Of a DNA stretch of 64,000 nucleotides, positions 1 through 12,082 are shown one piece after another. Location of the stretch: positions 1,340,501 through 1,404,500 of the forward strand of contig JACSYO010001861.1 in the NCBI GenBank assembly GCA_016806645.1, written 5' to 3'. The notes under the pieces were generated by a model, which searched no databases, was not told where the DNA came from, and was given only the letters and a program-made list of their open reading frames with translations. The position numbers and the translations under genes are program-made. Each line of letters starts with the position of its first letter. The first letter of the stretch is position 1. The DNA comes from Ophiodon elongatus. Its lineage: Eukaryota > Chordata > Actinopteri > Perciformes > Hexagrammidae.

Positions 1-700
1 CTGCATACAGCGGCCAATCATAGCAGCAGCCGGAGAGATTAACTATTTCTTGGCTCCACTATTCCAGACTCGGGCGAAAATGAGGAGAGTGGGCGGGGAA
101 ACTGGGCCCCCGGTGACAGAAAAAAAAATTAAAATGCATAGAGAATAATATAGAGAGAGGGGGGATCCGTTAGAGGGAGAATGTGTGGAAGGGAGGGGGG
201 ATGGAGGGATTAAACATTTTCGAAAAATAAAGGATTGGAGAGAGGAGGAGGGACCAGTTGCCACTTCTCACTACAACAAAGATGCAAGTGACTGATATTC
301 CAGCCTCGAAGGATATTATGCAAACTGCAGTGGAGTAGTCTCCCGTCCATTCCTTCTCCTTCAGAGGACAATAGGTCTTGTAGGAGCAGAGATCGGTCTT
401 ATTTCTGAAATCCCCAAAACGCAATCCATCAGGGTAATTGATCACCCCCCTTTAACCAGCCATCCGTCAAGTCGACGCTCTCTCCCCCCTCCTCCCTCTT
501 CCCTCAACCCTGTCCCACTTCGGTCGCCTCATCATAGGCTCTATTGATTTCAATTTCCCCCCTCTAGCCGGGGTGAAAGGTGTAGGGGAGTGAGCCAGCT
601 TCAATCACTGGTACACGGCACGTGGGGGCATAATGACCCCCCACCTAGAGGGGGCTACTACAAACAGGTCAAACCCAACCCCCCCCCCGACCCCCTCTCT

Positions 701-733
701 CACACACACACACACACATACACACACACCCAC
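701..733. repeat. (CA)n microsatellite, interrupted
   Basis: CA dinucleotides broken by one CATA unit. Confidence 0.85.
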
Positions 734-1247
734 CCCTACCGTACGGCCTTGACCTTTGTGAATGGCTGCAGCCTGCACACCAGTGGATTCAGACTGGCCC
801 CCACAGGGTGCCATGCAGAAGTGCTGGTGCATTATGGGGGAACAGTCGGGGGTCCTGACAGCGCAACAACAAGCCTCTCAAAGAGACAGCACCCGGTAGG
901 AGGGGGGTGACCCATGTGTGGGGGCGTGCATGAGACTGTCTGGCACATTCCAGCAGATAAAAGGAACCATGAAATATTTTTTGTTATTTCTTAAATGTCA
1001 ACAGTCTTGTTTTTAAAGGCATTGTTTTACAATTCTACATAACAAAAAGATGTCAGTTACATTGGATTCTTGCTTTGGTGCAAAAAGAGTTCACATGCCA
1101 CGGAAAAAAAAGTTTTTCCTGTATTTTTTTGTTGTTGTGTTTCAGCCGCTTAGTGTGATTGATGCATCGCTGGCTTCACTCCATCCCACAGATTACAAAT
1201 GAAAACAACAGTGTTGGGGTCCTCCCTCCCCCACTGCCGGACGAGAG

Positions 1248-1248
<1 letters not shown>

Positions 1249-1279
<31 letters not shown>
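1249..1279. repeat. (TG)n microsatellite
   Basis: About 15 uninterrupted TG units. Confidence 0.9.
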
Positions 1280-1281
<2 letters not shown>

Positions 1282-1457
1282 AGTTGTGTATGCAGCACAC
1301 ATACACACTGACAGAAGTACACACACTCCCACATACACTTAAGCGGTTGATTGACATGTAGCGCTTGGCTTGAGCACAGCTTAATCCTGCTGCTTTCACA
1401 GATGGACTCAGTCTTCCTCTTTTTGTCTGGTGTCACCAGTAGTGGCATGTTATACAT

Positions 1458-1458
<1 letters not shown>

Positions 1459-1494
<36 letters not shown>
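1459..1494. repeat. (CA)n microsatellite
   Basis: About 17 CA units. Confidence 0.9.
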
Positions 1495-1500
<6 letters not shown>

Positions 1501-1606
1501 GTACAGTACCATGTACTTTTGTTTACTGGGGAGGGAGGCTGCTGTGTGGCTTCTAATCCCCTCTGTAACCCGCCCTCCGTTTAGCGGCCACCCCTGCTAC
1601 TGTGCG

Positions 1607-1609
<3 letters not shown>

Positions 1610-1652
<43 letters not shown>

Positions 1653-1671
1653 TACATACATACAAACACAC
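1610..1671. repeat. (CA)n followed by (CATA)n
   Basis: About 19 CA units, then four CATA/TACA units. Confidence 0.9.
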
Positions 1672-2949
1672 AACTCTTTGGTCATTAAAAAAACAAAGGA
1701 GGTCAGTATCAGGCAGCTGGGTCCTGTGAAGCGAGAGTTAATCCTTATTTTCAAGGCCCACAGACAAAAAGAAGCTTCACAGATGAAATGTTTCATGAGT
1801 TACACATGAACACATTGCTCTTTTGCCACCTTGTTCATTCATCCATCCACCTTTACAATAACAGAAACAAAAGTGTTGTTATTCAGGCTCTTCGTAGGAT
1901 GCTGCGGTGCATTATTAGCGCAAATCAAGAGGGGGAAGATTAGACTTTTCTCCCCCTCCCTAATCATATTCCACTTCGGCAAAGGCTTTGATTTCCATGT
2001 AGATGGAGCTGTGTTGATAACGGCAGGGAACTGCCCTGGAGAAATGAGGCACAGCGATAAGATAAGGCGTGCAGATCCCCATCCAGACAAAAAAGACAAA
2101 GAGGAGAGTCATCACCCCACATGGCGGTTAATCTCCATTCAATCCAGAGATTACCGCAGTCAAAATTCTCATCGCTGCACCCCAGCAAATGATTAGTCAT
2201 CTCCCAGAGGAGCGGTGGTCAACTGATGCCCGCCATGGTTTGAAAGCTGATCAATAATAGTTCCTGGTTACAACGAAAGCGTAGCAGCTTTGGGATCGCG
2301 ACACAACATGTACTTCAAAAGCAGAAAACATGCTTATTGCACAGTCAGTCACTTGCGACAGTGTTTCCTGGGCTGGTAGCTCACTAAAGACCTGACCACT
2401 GATTAGACCATTCAGCTGTATTCTTGACACAAGAAAACCACCACAGAATGAGCTTGTGCACCAGGAGAGAGGGTCGCTTTCTCAGTATTGTGCTCAACCT
2501 ACACTGAGTTCTATGCTAATGAGCTGTTTTAATTAAGTCTAATCGTATTGTCGTATCCGTGTGTGTGATTAGCATTCAGAGAGGAACAGTGGGGAGAAGC
2601 TTGACATCGATAAATGACATGTGACCCTTGCCCCCCCGCCCCCCCTCACCCCGCTGATGAAAAGTTCCTCTCCCTTTATCAATCTCATCCAGGCCTCTTC
2701 ATTTCCTGTAGCATGGCTAATCATAATGTACTCAGACAGCAGTCGGTCTGGAGGCGATGCCCCTCAGGGGACGGAGCGCCGAGCACCTGTGGCAAAGCAA
2801 TACACCCACTTTTATTGAGGGAGATAAGCAAGTCGTACAAGCTAAGTGTCATGTCATGTGTAGGTCACTCACACACGTGTGCCGTGCTAATATTTAGCAA
2901 ACATTCTTTCAAGTTAGAAACTTGGAGCAGCATAACTGCCACTGTTTTA

Positions 2950-3150
2950 AAGCTGCACTAATCAATATTTTTAAAATCGTCAAAAGATGTTTAATGAGAA
3001 AACGGTCGCTCGTAGGGACAAACCCACAGAGAATGATCACTGACTTCACTTCCACTAATCCTTGTGGGATGTTTTAGCATCTTTCAGCTCATTGTTTTGG
3101 TTTTAAGTCTGACAGCTGTCATCAACCTCAAGTCCAGCTGGTTTTGGCCA
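2950..3150 (+). repeat. dispersed repeat family copy 1 (partial)
   Basis: Begins AAAGCTGCACTAATCAATAT and includes a GGTCGCTCGTAGGGACAAAC segment shared with the copies at 15608, 28925 and 36225. Truncated and followed by a 25-base A run at 3161-3185. Confidence 0.55.
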
Positions 3151-4756
3151 CAATTCTTTTAGTTTAAAAAAAAAAAAAAAAAAAAGGCCTGAGATTCTCA
3201 CCCCTCGCAACGACCGACGCATTGGCCCCAAGACGCAAAAAAACGCAGTCAGCTGCGAAACTGTGATTGTGGGCCAGTGCTGATGCTCACTCTGGTATTA
3301 AAATGAGTCTTTGTATTGTGACACACGTTTAGCTTTGTGTGTAATGCTCTCCGCCATTGTTGTGTCTTGTCTGAGTCTGAAAGCCACACCACCAGCTCAT
3401 TAATCTCATGTAGCCAGACCAGCTGTCTTGTCAAGGTCATGAAGGTCTGGAGAAAATCTTGCTCATAAAACACGATATAATTAGACCATGGAAACTCGGA
3501 GGCAGCCACTCTACTTTCTTTGAAAACACTCATTTGTGAAAATGGGACCTCTGCTTTGCTTTCTGTTTGGGTCGAGAGAAATTCAAGGCTGCTGTGTCTT
3601 CTAACTTTGGATTCCTTAATGTGCCATGTCTGAATCGCAAAATCATCAGCAGTAAACTGTGACGTTTCTCAAATAAATGCATCATTCCTGCAAGATGTCA
3701 ACTGTGCACTCCCCGCAACAGGTACAAATGGTTGTGCAGTCTAACCACAGCATATATGAGCTTCAACACGCGGTTGAAGTTCATATATTGAATGACGAGA
3801 ACCGTAAATAAAGCCGTGCCAGATTTCATTTTTGTAGGAAAAGGCGATGTATTTATATCCATCTGCTGAGCTCGCATTTTTAATTAGAAGCGCTAACACA
3901 ATGTGGTCACATTGTATCTGTACACTTTTTGGATGCAGGATGGTGTACAGATGTCTTCTGCCAGCTATTTGGGGTCTGAACATCTTGATTATTGCCTGTT
4001 GTAGAAATTTGGCAAACTTATCGGGCCATTTGCATCTTTTTTACTCCAGCATTCATGCCATATTCTTATTCTCATGCATATTTCCATAATGTTAAACAAT
4101 TATTGAACTGTTTGTCTTGTGCCAATGGGCCATAGAGATTGTAGATAGCATATGTTCCCATATGAACTATTTCAATTTCTGAAAAGTTATCTCATCCAAA
4201 GATTTTTTTTACTGAATAACTTATCTGGTAAACTGACAAACAGGCTGGTCACCCATCTCCGGATGTGCAAGTCTGAATACTCCACATACGTGGAAACAGT
4301 GAGGTGACACTGACTTTGCCCAATCAGCAACTCTGAGCACACAGCGGCTTCTTCAGGGTACCATGGAAACACACGACACCGCGCTCATGTCCGGTTTGTC
4401 AAAGAGGCCCTTTATTTTAGCGAGTGCTCTGAGTATTTAGAAACCCCATCACACACAAGCACGTATTGTACGCGCTCTTTCCACCCACACATCACTGTGA
4501 TCAAATTGTCACAGGGGCCCGATGACAAAGACGATGTGACAGTATGTGATTTATTGTGTCAGGGAAGAAAGTAAAAGAGGGTAATTGAGGGGTAAGTGGA
4601 GGAAACAAAGTTTGCAGGTGTCAGCGTAACTTTGTCTGAACTATGATGAATTTATTCATGGGTGGGTGACGCTGCCAAGTCAAGGACAAACTCCATATAA
4701 TTACCCCATGAATTTAGGAAGCGATTAATTCTAAATTCCAGCTATTTAATTAAAAT

Positions 4757-4764
4757 ATGCAAAT
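4757..4764. promoter_or_regulatory. POU octamer motif in an ATTA-rich block
   Basis: ATGCAAAT is the exact POU-factor octamer. Around it, 4640-4780 carries several TAAT/ATTA cores, a TTAATTAA and no repeat signature, a composition seen in developmental enhancers. An 8-base motif alone is weak evidence. Confidence 0.3.
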
Positions 4765-5246
4765 AGACAGGCATCGTTGTAACATGTGACACACTTTGCA
4801 GAGTAACAAAGTTTGATGGGAGTCACTTCCAACCATTAGCGACATTAGCGGCCTAAAAAGATTCATGGAACGCACACACACACACACGCACGCGCACACT
4901 ACATCTGTCTCCATTGCACATTCGCGCATCACTGATTTACTGAGCACATTTGGGTCCAACAGTGGTGACTCAAGCAAGCTGACTCCTTCAAAGCAAAAGA
5001 AGAGTTGGAGAGCCATTACACATATAATTGGATTTCATTTCAACCATGCGAGTGGAAAAAAGACTTGTCACCACCCTGGAGAAAATGGAGCCAAAAAAAT
5101 ACAATCATTGTATTTACTGCACTGCATAGAGGGGGAGTGTTTGTGTATATGTACGGATGCGTTTCACACCGTGCGCCTCCGCGTGTGTGTGCTTTTGTTT
5201 GGCGTGTTGTGTGTGTGTGTTGCACATCTCAATGCATAAAATCCCC

Positions 5247-5250
<4 letters not shown>

Positions 5251-5309
<59 letters not shown>
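5251..5309. repeat. (CA)n microsatellite, long
   Basis: About 29 perfect CA units, likely polymorphic. Preceded at 5185-5220 by a GT-rich tract of opposite orientation. Confidence 0.95.
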
Positions 5310-5312
<3 letters not shown>

Positions 5313-8300
5313 TCAAATGAATGCAGAGAAAGAGAGAGAAATGGGTTTCCCTGCTTCTCTTTAAAGCGACGATGCATTAGAGAGGGACAAATTGAAGACA
5401 GTAAATGCAGGACAGGAGGGAAACACAGCTTCAGCCATGCCTCTCCCCTTTTGGAAATAAGCCTCACAAATTGTATATCAAGTCTGTCACTGCTGCACGG
5501 CAAAATGTACATCTCGACAAGACCTTCGGTGTATGGAGCCCCAGAAATGACAAAAAAATAGGGTGATCCGACATGCACTTACAGATTCAAATAATGTTAA
5601 GATAGTAGCATGTTGTCTCGGTAGTGCTAATGTTTTTAGCATAAGCGTGCAGGTTAAAATGCTTTAGCTACTGGTATACAGTAGCTTATACAGTATTCCA
5701 AGATGGTAACACACTGCTAACCCTCTCTGTTGCTCCATTGATGTTAGACACACAAAACACACAGATACAAATCCAAGGCCAATCACTGACCTGAATATTC
5801 ATGGTAACGCCCATATCATTATCATGATTAGCATGAAACAAACTGGAAATGTCGCACAGGAATTTGAAATATTTAAATGTACACCAAGACCCAAAAAAAA
5901 GCAATAGGAAAGAAAAAAATAATATAGTAAAGCATAAATAGGAGAGAAAATAAATGCATGCACTTGCATGCTAAAATTGCTTAATACACTGCATTTAATT
6001 ATTTAACCACCAATATTAATCATTTACGTATTCATATGTATTTTCTGACACAATAATCATAATATATATTATTTCACTTGTTTCCAATGCAAATCACCAT
6101 TTTGTGTCTATCTTGACATCAATGCATTAGTCTGCGATATTAACATAAATACATTAACAGGTGAACAAGCTCCATAAACAAGTACAATCTTCTCATTTCT
6201 TGCCACATGGGTTCACTTTTGTGTGTGTGAGGAAAACAAGATGTTAAGACTCAATCCGAGATAAATGACGTGCTGAGATGGGTGTATTTTGCGGCGCGGC
6301 ACCCAGATGCCACGTCGGTCTTTCAGGACGGCGTCAGGGAAGTGGAGCTCCACACGGGGAGTCGAGGCGAGGGAGGAGGGAGTCTGGGAGCATTTGATTT
6401 TCCATCAAGCGCATCCAAATGCCTTCAAACCTCCCCTTCACAGCCCTGACAGGCACACCTACATACACATCTTCGCATCATCACACTCCCGTGCACATTC
6501 AGACAGATGGGTGCAGCTGCTGCACACCTCTCTGTTTCTAACTGACATATATATTTAACCATCCAAACGTATTTTACATGACGCACACGCACGCAAGATG
6601 CAAATTGAGGCACACTGACACAGAGGCAGGCTTTCCACTCACTGTTCCACGTGTGCAGGGCTGCCCCGAGACATTCACCAGACATTTTGGAGTTTACCTG
6701 GTGCAGGCCCAGATTGGAGGCTTTGATCGTCACGCACGAGACCAAAAATGTTGACTATGGGTTATTTAGAAGCTGGAGGCTGCTTTGGACAACCGCACAC
6801 CACTACAGAGGTTGCTTCTCTGGCATCTAGAGGCTGGGTTTCCTTCTCCTCCCACCGAAGCCTCATCTCCATCCTTAAATGTGCCAACCTTTTGTTTAGA
6901 GAGTTTCTTTTTATCTGGCAGAATATGAAGCTTGACAATAAAACAGAAATGATAATAAGGCTGCTCTTCTGATATTTTGAGGCTCTGACCCAGTTTTGAT
7001 TTGTTCCACGGGGGGCGTTACTGTGATACATCGCTTTAGAACTCAACTCTAAATCCTAATAAACAGTGAATCCCCTCAATAATTACAGAAGAAACTTTCT
7101 CTGCACAAACAAGAGATGTTTGATGGTGGATTTGCTGAATATCAGCTCAGCCGGCCAACCAAGTAAAATACTTGCAACCTACTTGGAAAGGAAATGATTG
7201 CAGGTATATGAGGAATCAGCCAGATTGAGAGAGATGCTACATGTGTGTGAGTGTCTTTGAAGCAGGAGGAGAGCTACGAGATCTGAGGGAAGCAGGGAGT
7301 GTCAGAAAGAGAGACAAAGGTAGAAGACAACGGGAGTAAAAAATGAAAAATAGATACAGAGCGAGCCAGATGGAGGTTTGAATATTCTGCTTACTGCCAT
7401 CCCTCCACATGTACTGTAGCGTGACGTGCGGCTGTCGCCATAACCCGCCTGATGAAGAATGAGGCAGATGCGTAATGGTGTAGGAGAAGAACTCAAATGT
7501 CAGTCGGTAATGGGCAGCCTGTTATATTAATCCCAGTCAGGGGCCTCCTTAAGACTTCAACATCCTTGGGGAAGAGTGTCATAAAAAATAACGCAGTAAA
7601 GAGAACCGTGTAGCAATGCAGCATGAAAAATGCCCTCTATCTGCAGTGACTCAGCCAGTGAATCCAAGGTAAAGAGGAATATGTTTGCCCTCTCTCTTTC
7701 TCCTCCCATCTCCCTCTGTCGGTCTCTCGGTCTCGCTCTCCACACACACTTCAGTTCATAGACTCGTGTCCACACACACACATATATGGAGACTGAAAGG
7801 GAGACACTTGTTTAAGCACATTATCAAGGCCTGCTTACATTCATCGGATCTTGTGACATACGATTTCAGTCATTGTCCTCAAATAGACATATGAATTCAT
7901 GCATGCCTGCTCAAACAATCACCACTGTCTTTCCTTTTCTAAATCAAACAGCAGATGCAGGCGTTTTCTTCTTCTACCCCCTCCAGTTGGCTAATCTGTT
8001 AATTCTACATTCCCCGGGTGAGACAGACAATAAGGACGATGGGCTTCAACGTTAAAACCCCTGGCTATCGGATCTACATGGTGAGACCGTCTATTGTTAC
8101 GGGGCTTTCTAATGTAAATAGGCAGTGTAAACAACAATCACTACATGCTACTGTCCTAGATAGATACTACTGTGCACCTCAACACCATTAAGCACAAAGA
8201 CATATTTACGCATGACTGAGTACACTCGCATTCATACTTTGCGGTAGACCGGAGTGAGGCCAAGGACAGCACATGCATAAACATGCATGAACTCTCATTT

Positions 8301-8703
8301 CGATGAAGTTCACAATGTGAAAGGTTCCCTGTTTGTCATTCGGTGTCCTGAACTGTTAGTAGTGGGACAATGGGACAATATTCACTTCACTCCACTTCTT
8401 GGAGGCCTTTGTTGGGTGAAAATTGTCCAAATTCCAAAAAGGAAGGAACATAGAGCAGCGTGGTTATTCATACATTATCCAGGATTCTGATCATCTGTAT
8501 CATTTCGTCTCTGTCGTCTCTGTACCGATTCATTTACTGCAGCAGCTGAGGATGAACCCAGTTAGCTTTCTGACTTCCTGGACTTTTTTGCCTTTACTGT
8601 GCTGCTGGAATAAGCTTTTTCTTTATCTCAAGTAAGAGCTATAATACAGTCTGTCCGTCATATTACCAGTGTCCGACATACACTTACATTTTAGCATGTA
8701 AAC

Positions 8704-9402
8704 CAGGGGTGGCCAAACTTCGATTATGGGCCAGAAAAATAAAAGGAGTCACAGGCCAAACACTAGTAAATGTATGTTTTCAACCAGTTATAGGACAAGA
8801 AAATCTGTGTTTATTGATCAGAAAACCCCATGTGCCATAAAAAATAAAAAATGTACAACACAAAATAACAACACATCACTATCAAACAGTTTAAGGTTTG
8901 ACATGACAGTTTATTGGTGTGCCCATTAATTACAAGAAGTATTTCTGTGTCTGCTGTTCTTAAATTTCATTGAAATCAGTTTCATACCTTTAATCTCTTA
9001 TTACAGTGCATGGCCTAATTGCCCAGTTGAAATACAATGATCTTATCTGTAAACCTGCAAATAGGTCAACTTAAAAAAGACAGAAATAATTATTAATCAA
9101 TTATTAGTTCCTGTTCATGGACTAAGTACCCACTTAAAAGATCATGAAGCAAATGTACATGTAAGATATAAATTTGTCTAATTTTAAAATGTAACAGACA
9201 GAGCAGGCAGAAATGGTAAATTATTGGTTTCTTTGCCAAGAGGTTAAGAAAGATAATTCACTGAATCCATCTAGTGTTTATGTCTATATATATATTGTGT
9301 AATTCATCAGAAATATGCGTAAGCTATATTCTAGTTTATTTTTAAAAATTCCCTGCGGTCCATTTAAAATACGAGCAGCAGGCCCCAGGTTGGCCACCCC
9401 AG
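8704..9402. mobile_element. non-autonomous hAT element (CAGGGGTGGCCAA ends)
   Basis: The left end reads CAGGGGTGGCCAAACTT and the right end is its near inverse (TTGGCCACCCCAG). The interior is AT-rich and has no transposase frame. Flanks ATGTAAAC and ATGTAGAG agree at six of eight bases, consistent with an 8-base hAT target duplication. Confidence 0.7.
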
Positions 9403-10799
9403 ATGTAGAGCATCATTGCATAATTTATAATCATAATATGTTTTGTCTTACTGTCTGACTATTACATAATTTAAGTTGAGGAAGCACTGCAAACATTACA
9501 TGGAATGTGTGCAGGAGATCACAGATTCCTTTGGAGCATTCAAGCTAGCATATAGGGCTTTTTCACAGCACACACTTTGGCCTTGCTCACACAGACGGGC
9601 CAAATAAGTCTTTTTTGTTGTTGTTATCTAGATTGTATCCAGATTGATTTTAGAAAGTCTGGACAGCAAAAATGGTCCGCTCTGCTGATGCGGACCATGT
9701 GATCAAAGCCATGGAAAAAGCTAGTAGGCAGACCTTGAGTTGTGATTGCTTTGTCAAACTATCATGTGCAGGGTCAAGAATAGAAATACCATGGTTACTT
9801 ATATGCCAACATGGATGAAAAGTCCCATCAGTGCTACGGATGAGTTACTTTCTGTAGCTCACATGTCAACTCATCCATCTTCACATCAACTGAGCAAATG
9901 AAGGCACAGATGAAGACCATGCGATTTGTTTGAAAGACCTAGAAAAAAGCTTGGACCTTAAATTGGGAATTGTTTTGTCAAACCAGGCAAAATCTTTATT
10001 TTAAATGGCCATTTTCTTGGTTAAATTTGAATATTATTTGCATTTAAATGACTATATTTCCTAAATACACATTTGATCCCTTGGGTACTGTATGCACACA
10101 ATGCAGTAAATGCTTTGGGAGCCTAATGCAAATCATCCTGTACTAGAATAAATGGTATTTACTTTCTACTGACATACTGACACTCATTCCAGACATCGAA
10201 ATAAACCCACAGTCGTGCACTTCTCGCACAAATCTGTACACTTACAGGCGAGTCAGAGAGAGAGAGAAGCAGCATGACAGCTTCTGCTGTGGCGTCACTC
10301 ATCCGTGGTCTGCTCCGATGCAGATGTGCTCTCTACCTCGTTAACCTCGACCAATGGGAGCTGCCCGCGCGCAGCTGTGCAGCTGACATGCCGCTCTGCC
10401 TCACCAGACTGCGGCGCTGGCACGAGGAACCCACTGGCACCAAGTCAACACATACTCACACGCTTGGACACATGTACGTACACATACAGTACATGCACGT
10501 ACGCACACACACACACACAGAGGACTGGAGAGTGCTCAGACATGACTGTGTTTTTAAACAGGATCCACCTCTTTTGAGACTCAAGAGCATCGCGCTGCTC
10601 AGTGTGCTGGCATGTATTACACGCAGTCACCTTGTTCAAGGCCAGAAATAAATAGGTAATTTATTGACAGGGGCGGGTTTCCTGACTACATTCAATTACA
10701 CTTTGCAAGGGGCTTGTAGAAATGAATATCTATTCCTGTAATGTTCACAGCGGCTCTGCATCCTGCAGGGCTGCAGCTACTGCTACCACCCGCTTTACA

Positions 10800-10813
10800 G
10801 TAACCATAGCAAC
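10800..10813. promoter_or_regulatory. RFX X-box motif
   Basis: GTAACCATAGCAAC matches the X-box consensus fully. It lies in a relatively GC-rich unique block (about 10740-10960) without obvious repeat sequence. Confidence 0.45.
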
Positions 10814-11234
10814 TACTTGGGGCTACCAGGGCTTTGAGGGGAGGAAGGTCAAGGGTTGAGTTCTGTTCAGTGGAGAAATCAAATCTGCTCTTTGCCTAGA
10901 CAGCAGCTCTGAAAATTGATGTCCAGAAGGAGAGGAATCCGTGGGGCGAGTTGCTTTGGGGGGGGGGTTCAGGCTGCTTTGACCCTAGCTAAATTCTGCT
11001 GCCCATGGCCAATGTGACTGACTCCCTATCGGATGGATCCAACGGCTTTTGTGTCTGCTGAATCAAGATGTTTTTATCTGCCTGCGTGAATGTCCTGAAA
11101 CATCAGAGGGTTTGAAATGTTGGATTTATTCCAGGGCACTCTCAGTCTATCAGTTTGCAGTCTGTTGATTTGCTTCTTTTTGCCTTTTTCCCCTTACATC
11201 AGAAGCAAGCCCACAGGTGGTCGCTTACTTTATC

Positions 11235-11248
11235 GTAGCCATGGCAAC
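11235..11248. promoter_or_regulatory. RFX X-box motif
   Basis: GTAGCCATGGCAAC matches the X-box consensus fully. It lies 435 bases from the X-box at 10800 in the same non-repetitive block. Confidence 0.45.
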
Positions 11249-12050
11249 TGCCCACAGAAAGCCAGCAGTGTTTGGTGGAGAAGAAGAAAAAAGAAAAAAA
11301 ACCTTCACTTACCTTTAGAAGGGCAGCTCCTTGGATGAGTGTGGGTGGTTTCTTCTTTGCTAAGTGTGTTTTAGGCTCTGAAGGACCTCAGACTGACAAA
11401 ATGGACACTGCCCCCAGTCAGCCCAGGTGGGCCACATCCGTACCCTCAAGGCCGGTCCACAGATGGGCTGATCCAAGAGGGGGTGACGTGCGGGGGTGGA
11501 GGGTACTGGGCACAGTCCTGGCACAGAGGAGCAGAGCCATCTGCCTGTCAGGACTGCTCCATTTCAGACCCCTGTTCTGGCTCTCCAGTGCTCCCACTAC
11601 AGATGGACAGCCTTCAGAAAGGTGTTAGTCATGCCTGGGCTGCATCACAGTGACACTAGGAGGGCTGTACAGTCTGGCTATCATTAAAGTAAAGGCTGAG
11701 CGAAGAAAGGAGGAGGGAGGGAGAAGGCAGGAGGGAATCTGTGTATTTGAACAGGTTGAAAGGGGTTAAGACGCAGAGCAGGGACCTGTCAGTAACTGAT
11801 ATTTGCACATAACATTAAGTAAAAGCCGTGTGGCTACCAGATATCAAATGTAACAGCCCACAGCCCCTCATTCTACAACCAGCACACCCACACAGCACCA
11901 CCACCTCTTTCTACTCTCCTTTTGTCCTTGTTTTCTCGTCCAACACCTCTGCGCTTCTATGTATTTTTCCTTTTCACCCGTCTCTTGCGTGCTCTCTCGT
12001 AGTGCAATGTTTGAACACACGCACCGTTTTCATCTTCTCACCTAGGTTAC

Positions 12051-12082
12051 CTGTCTGTCTGTCTGTCTGTCTGTCTGTCTGC
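12051..12082. repeat. (CTGT)n microsatellite
   Basis: About eight CTGT units. Confidence 0.9.

Larger units (their letters stand above)
1..8700. other. non-coding flank: microsatellite-rich unique sequence
   Basis: I see no exon with matching splice sites or a recognisable protein. Contents are the CA/GT tracts at 701-1671, 4868-4900 and 5251-5309, one partial dispersed repeat (2950), an A run (3161-3185) and AT-rich unique sequence with the octamer block at 4640-4780. Many open frames here are translations of CA/GT repeats. Confidence 0.6.

Noticed and set aside
590..1729. Several open frames of 60-106 codons
   Set aside because: They are mostly translations of CA/GT tracts (His-Thr and Cys-Val runs) and overlap each other on both strands.
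5005..5578. Overlapping frames of 119-154 codons on both strands
   Set aside because: Their length comes from the CA microsatellite at 5251-5309, which is open in several frames; no splice or protein signal.
10274..10651. 125-codon plus-strand frame in GC-rich sequence
   Set aside because: No recognisable protein, and its middle is CA-repeat; GC-rich DNA has fewer chance stops. The region may be regulatory instead.
11272..11628. 118-codon plus-strand frame
   Set aside because: Starts in a Lys run from an A-rich tract and has no family resemblance; overlaps another frame equally open.
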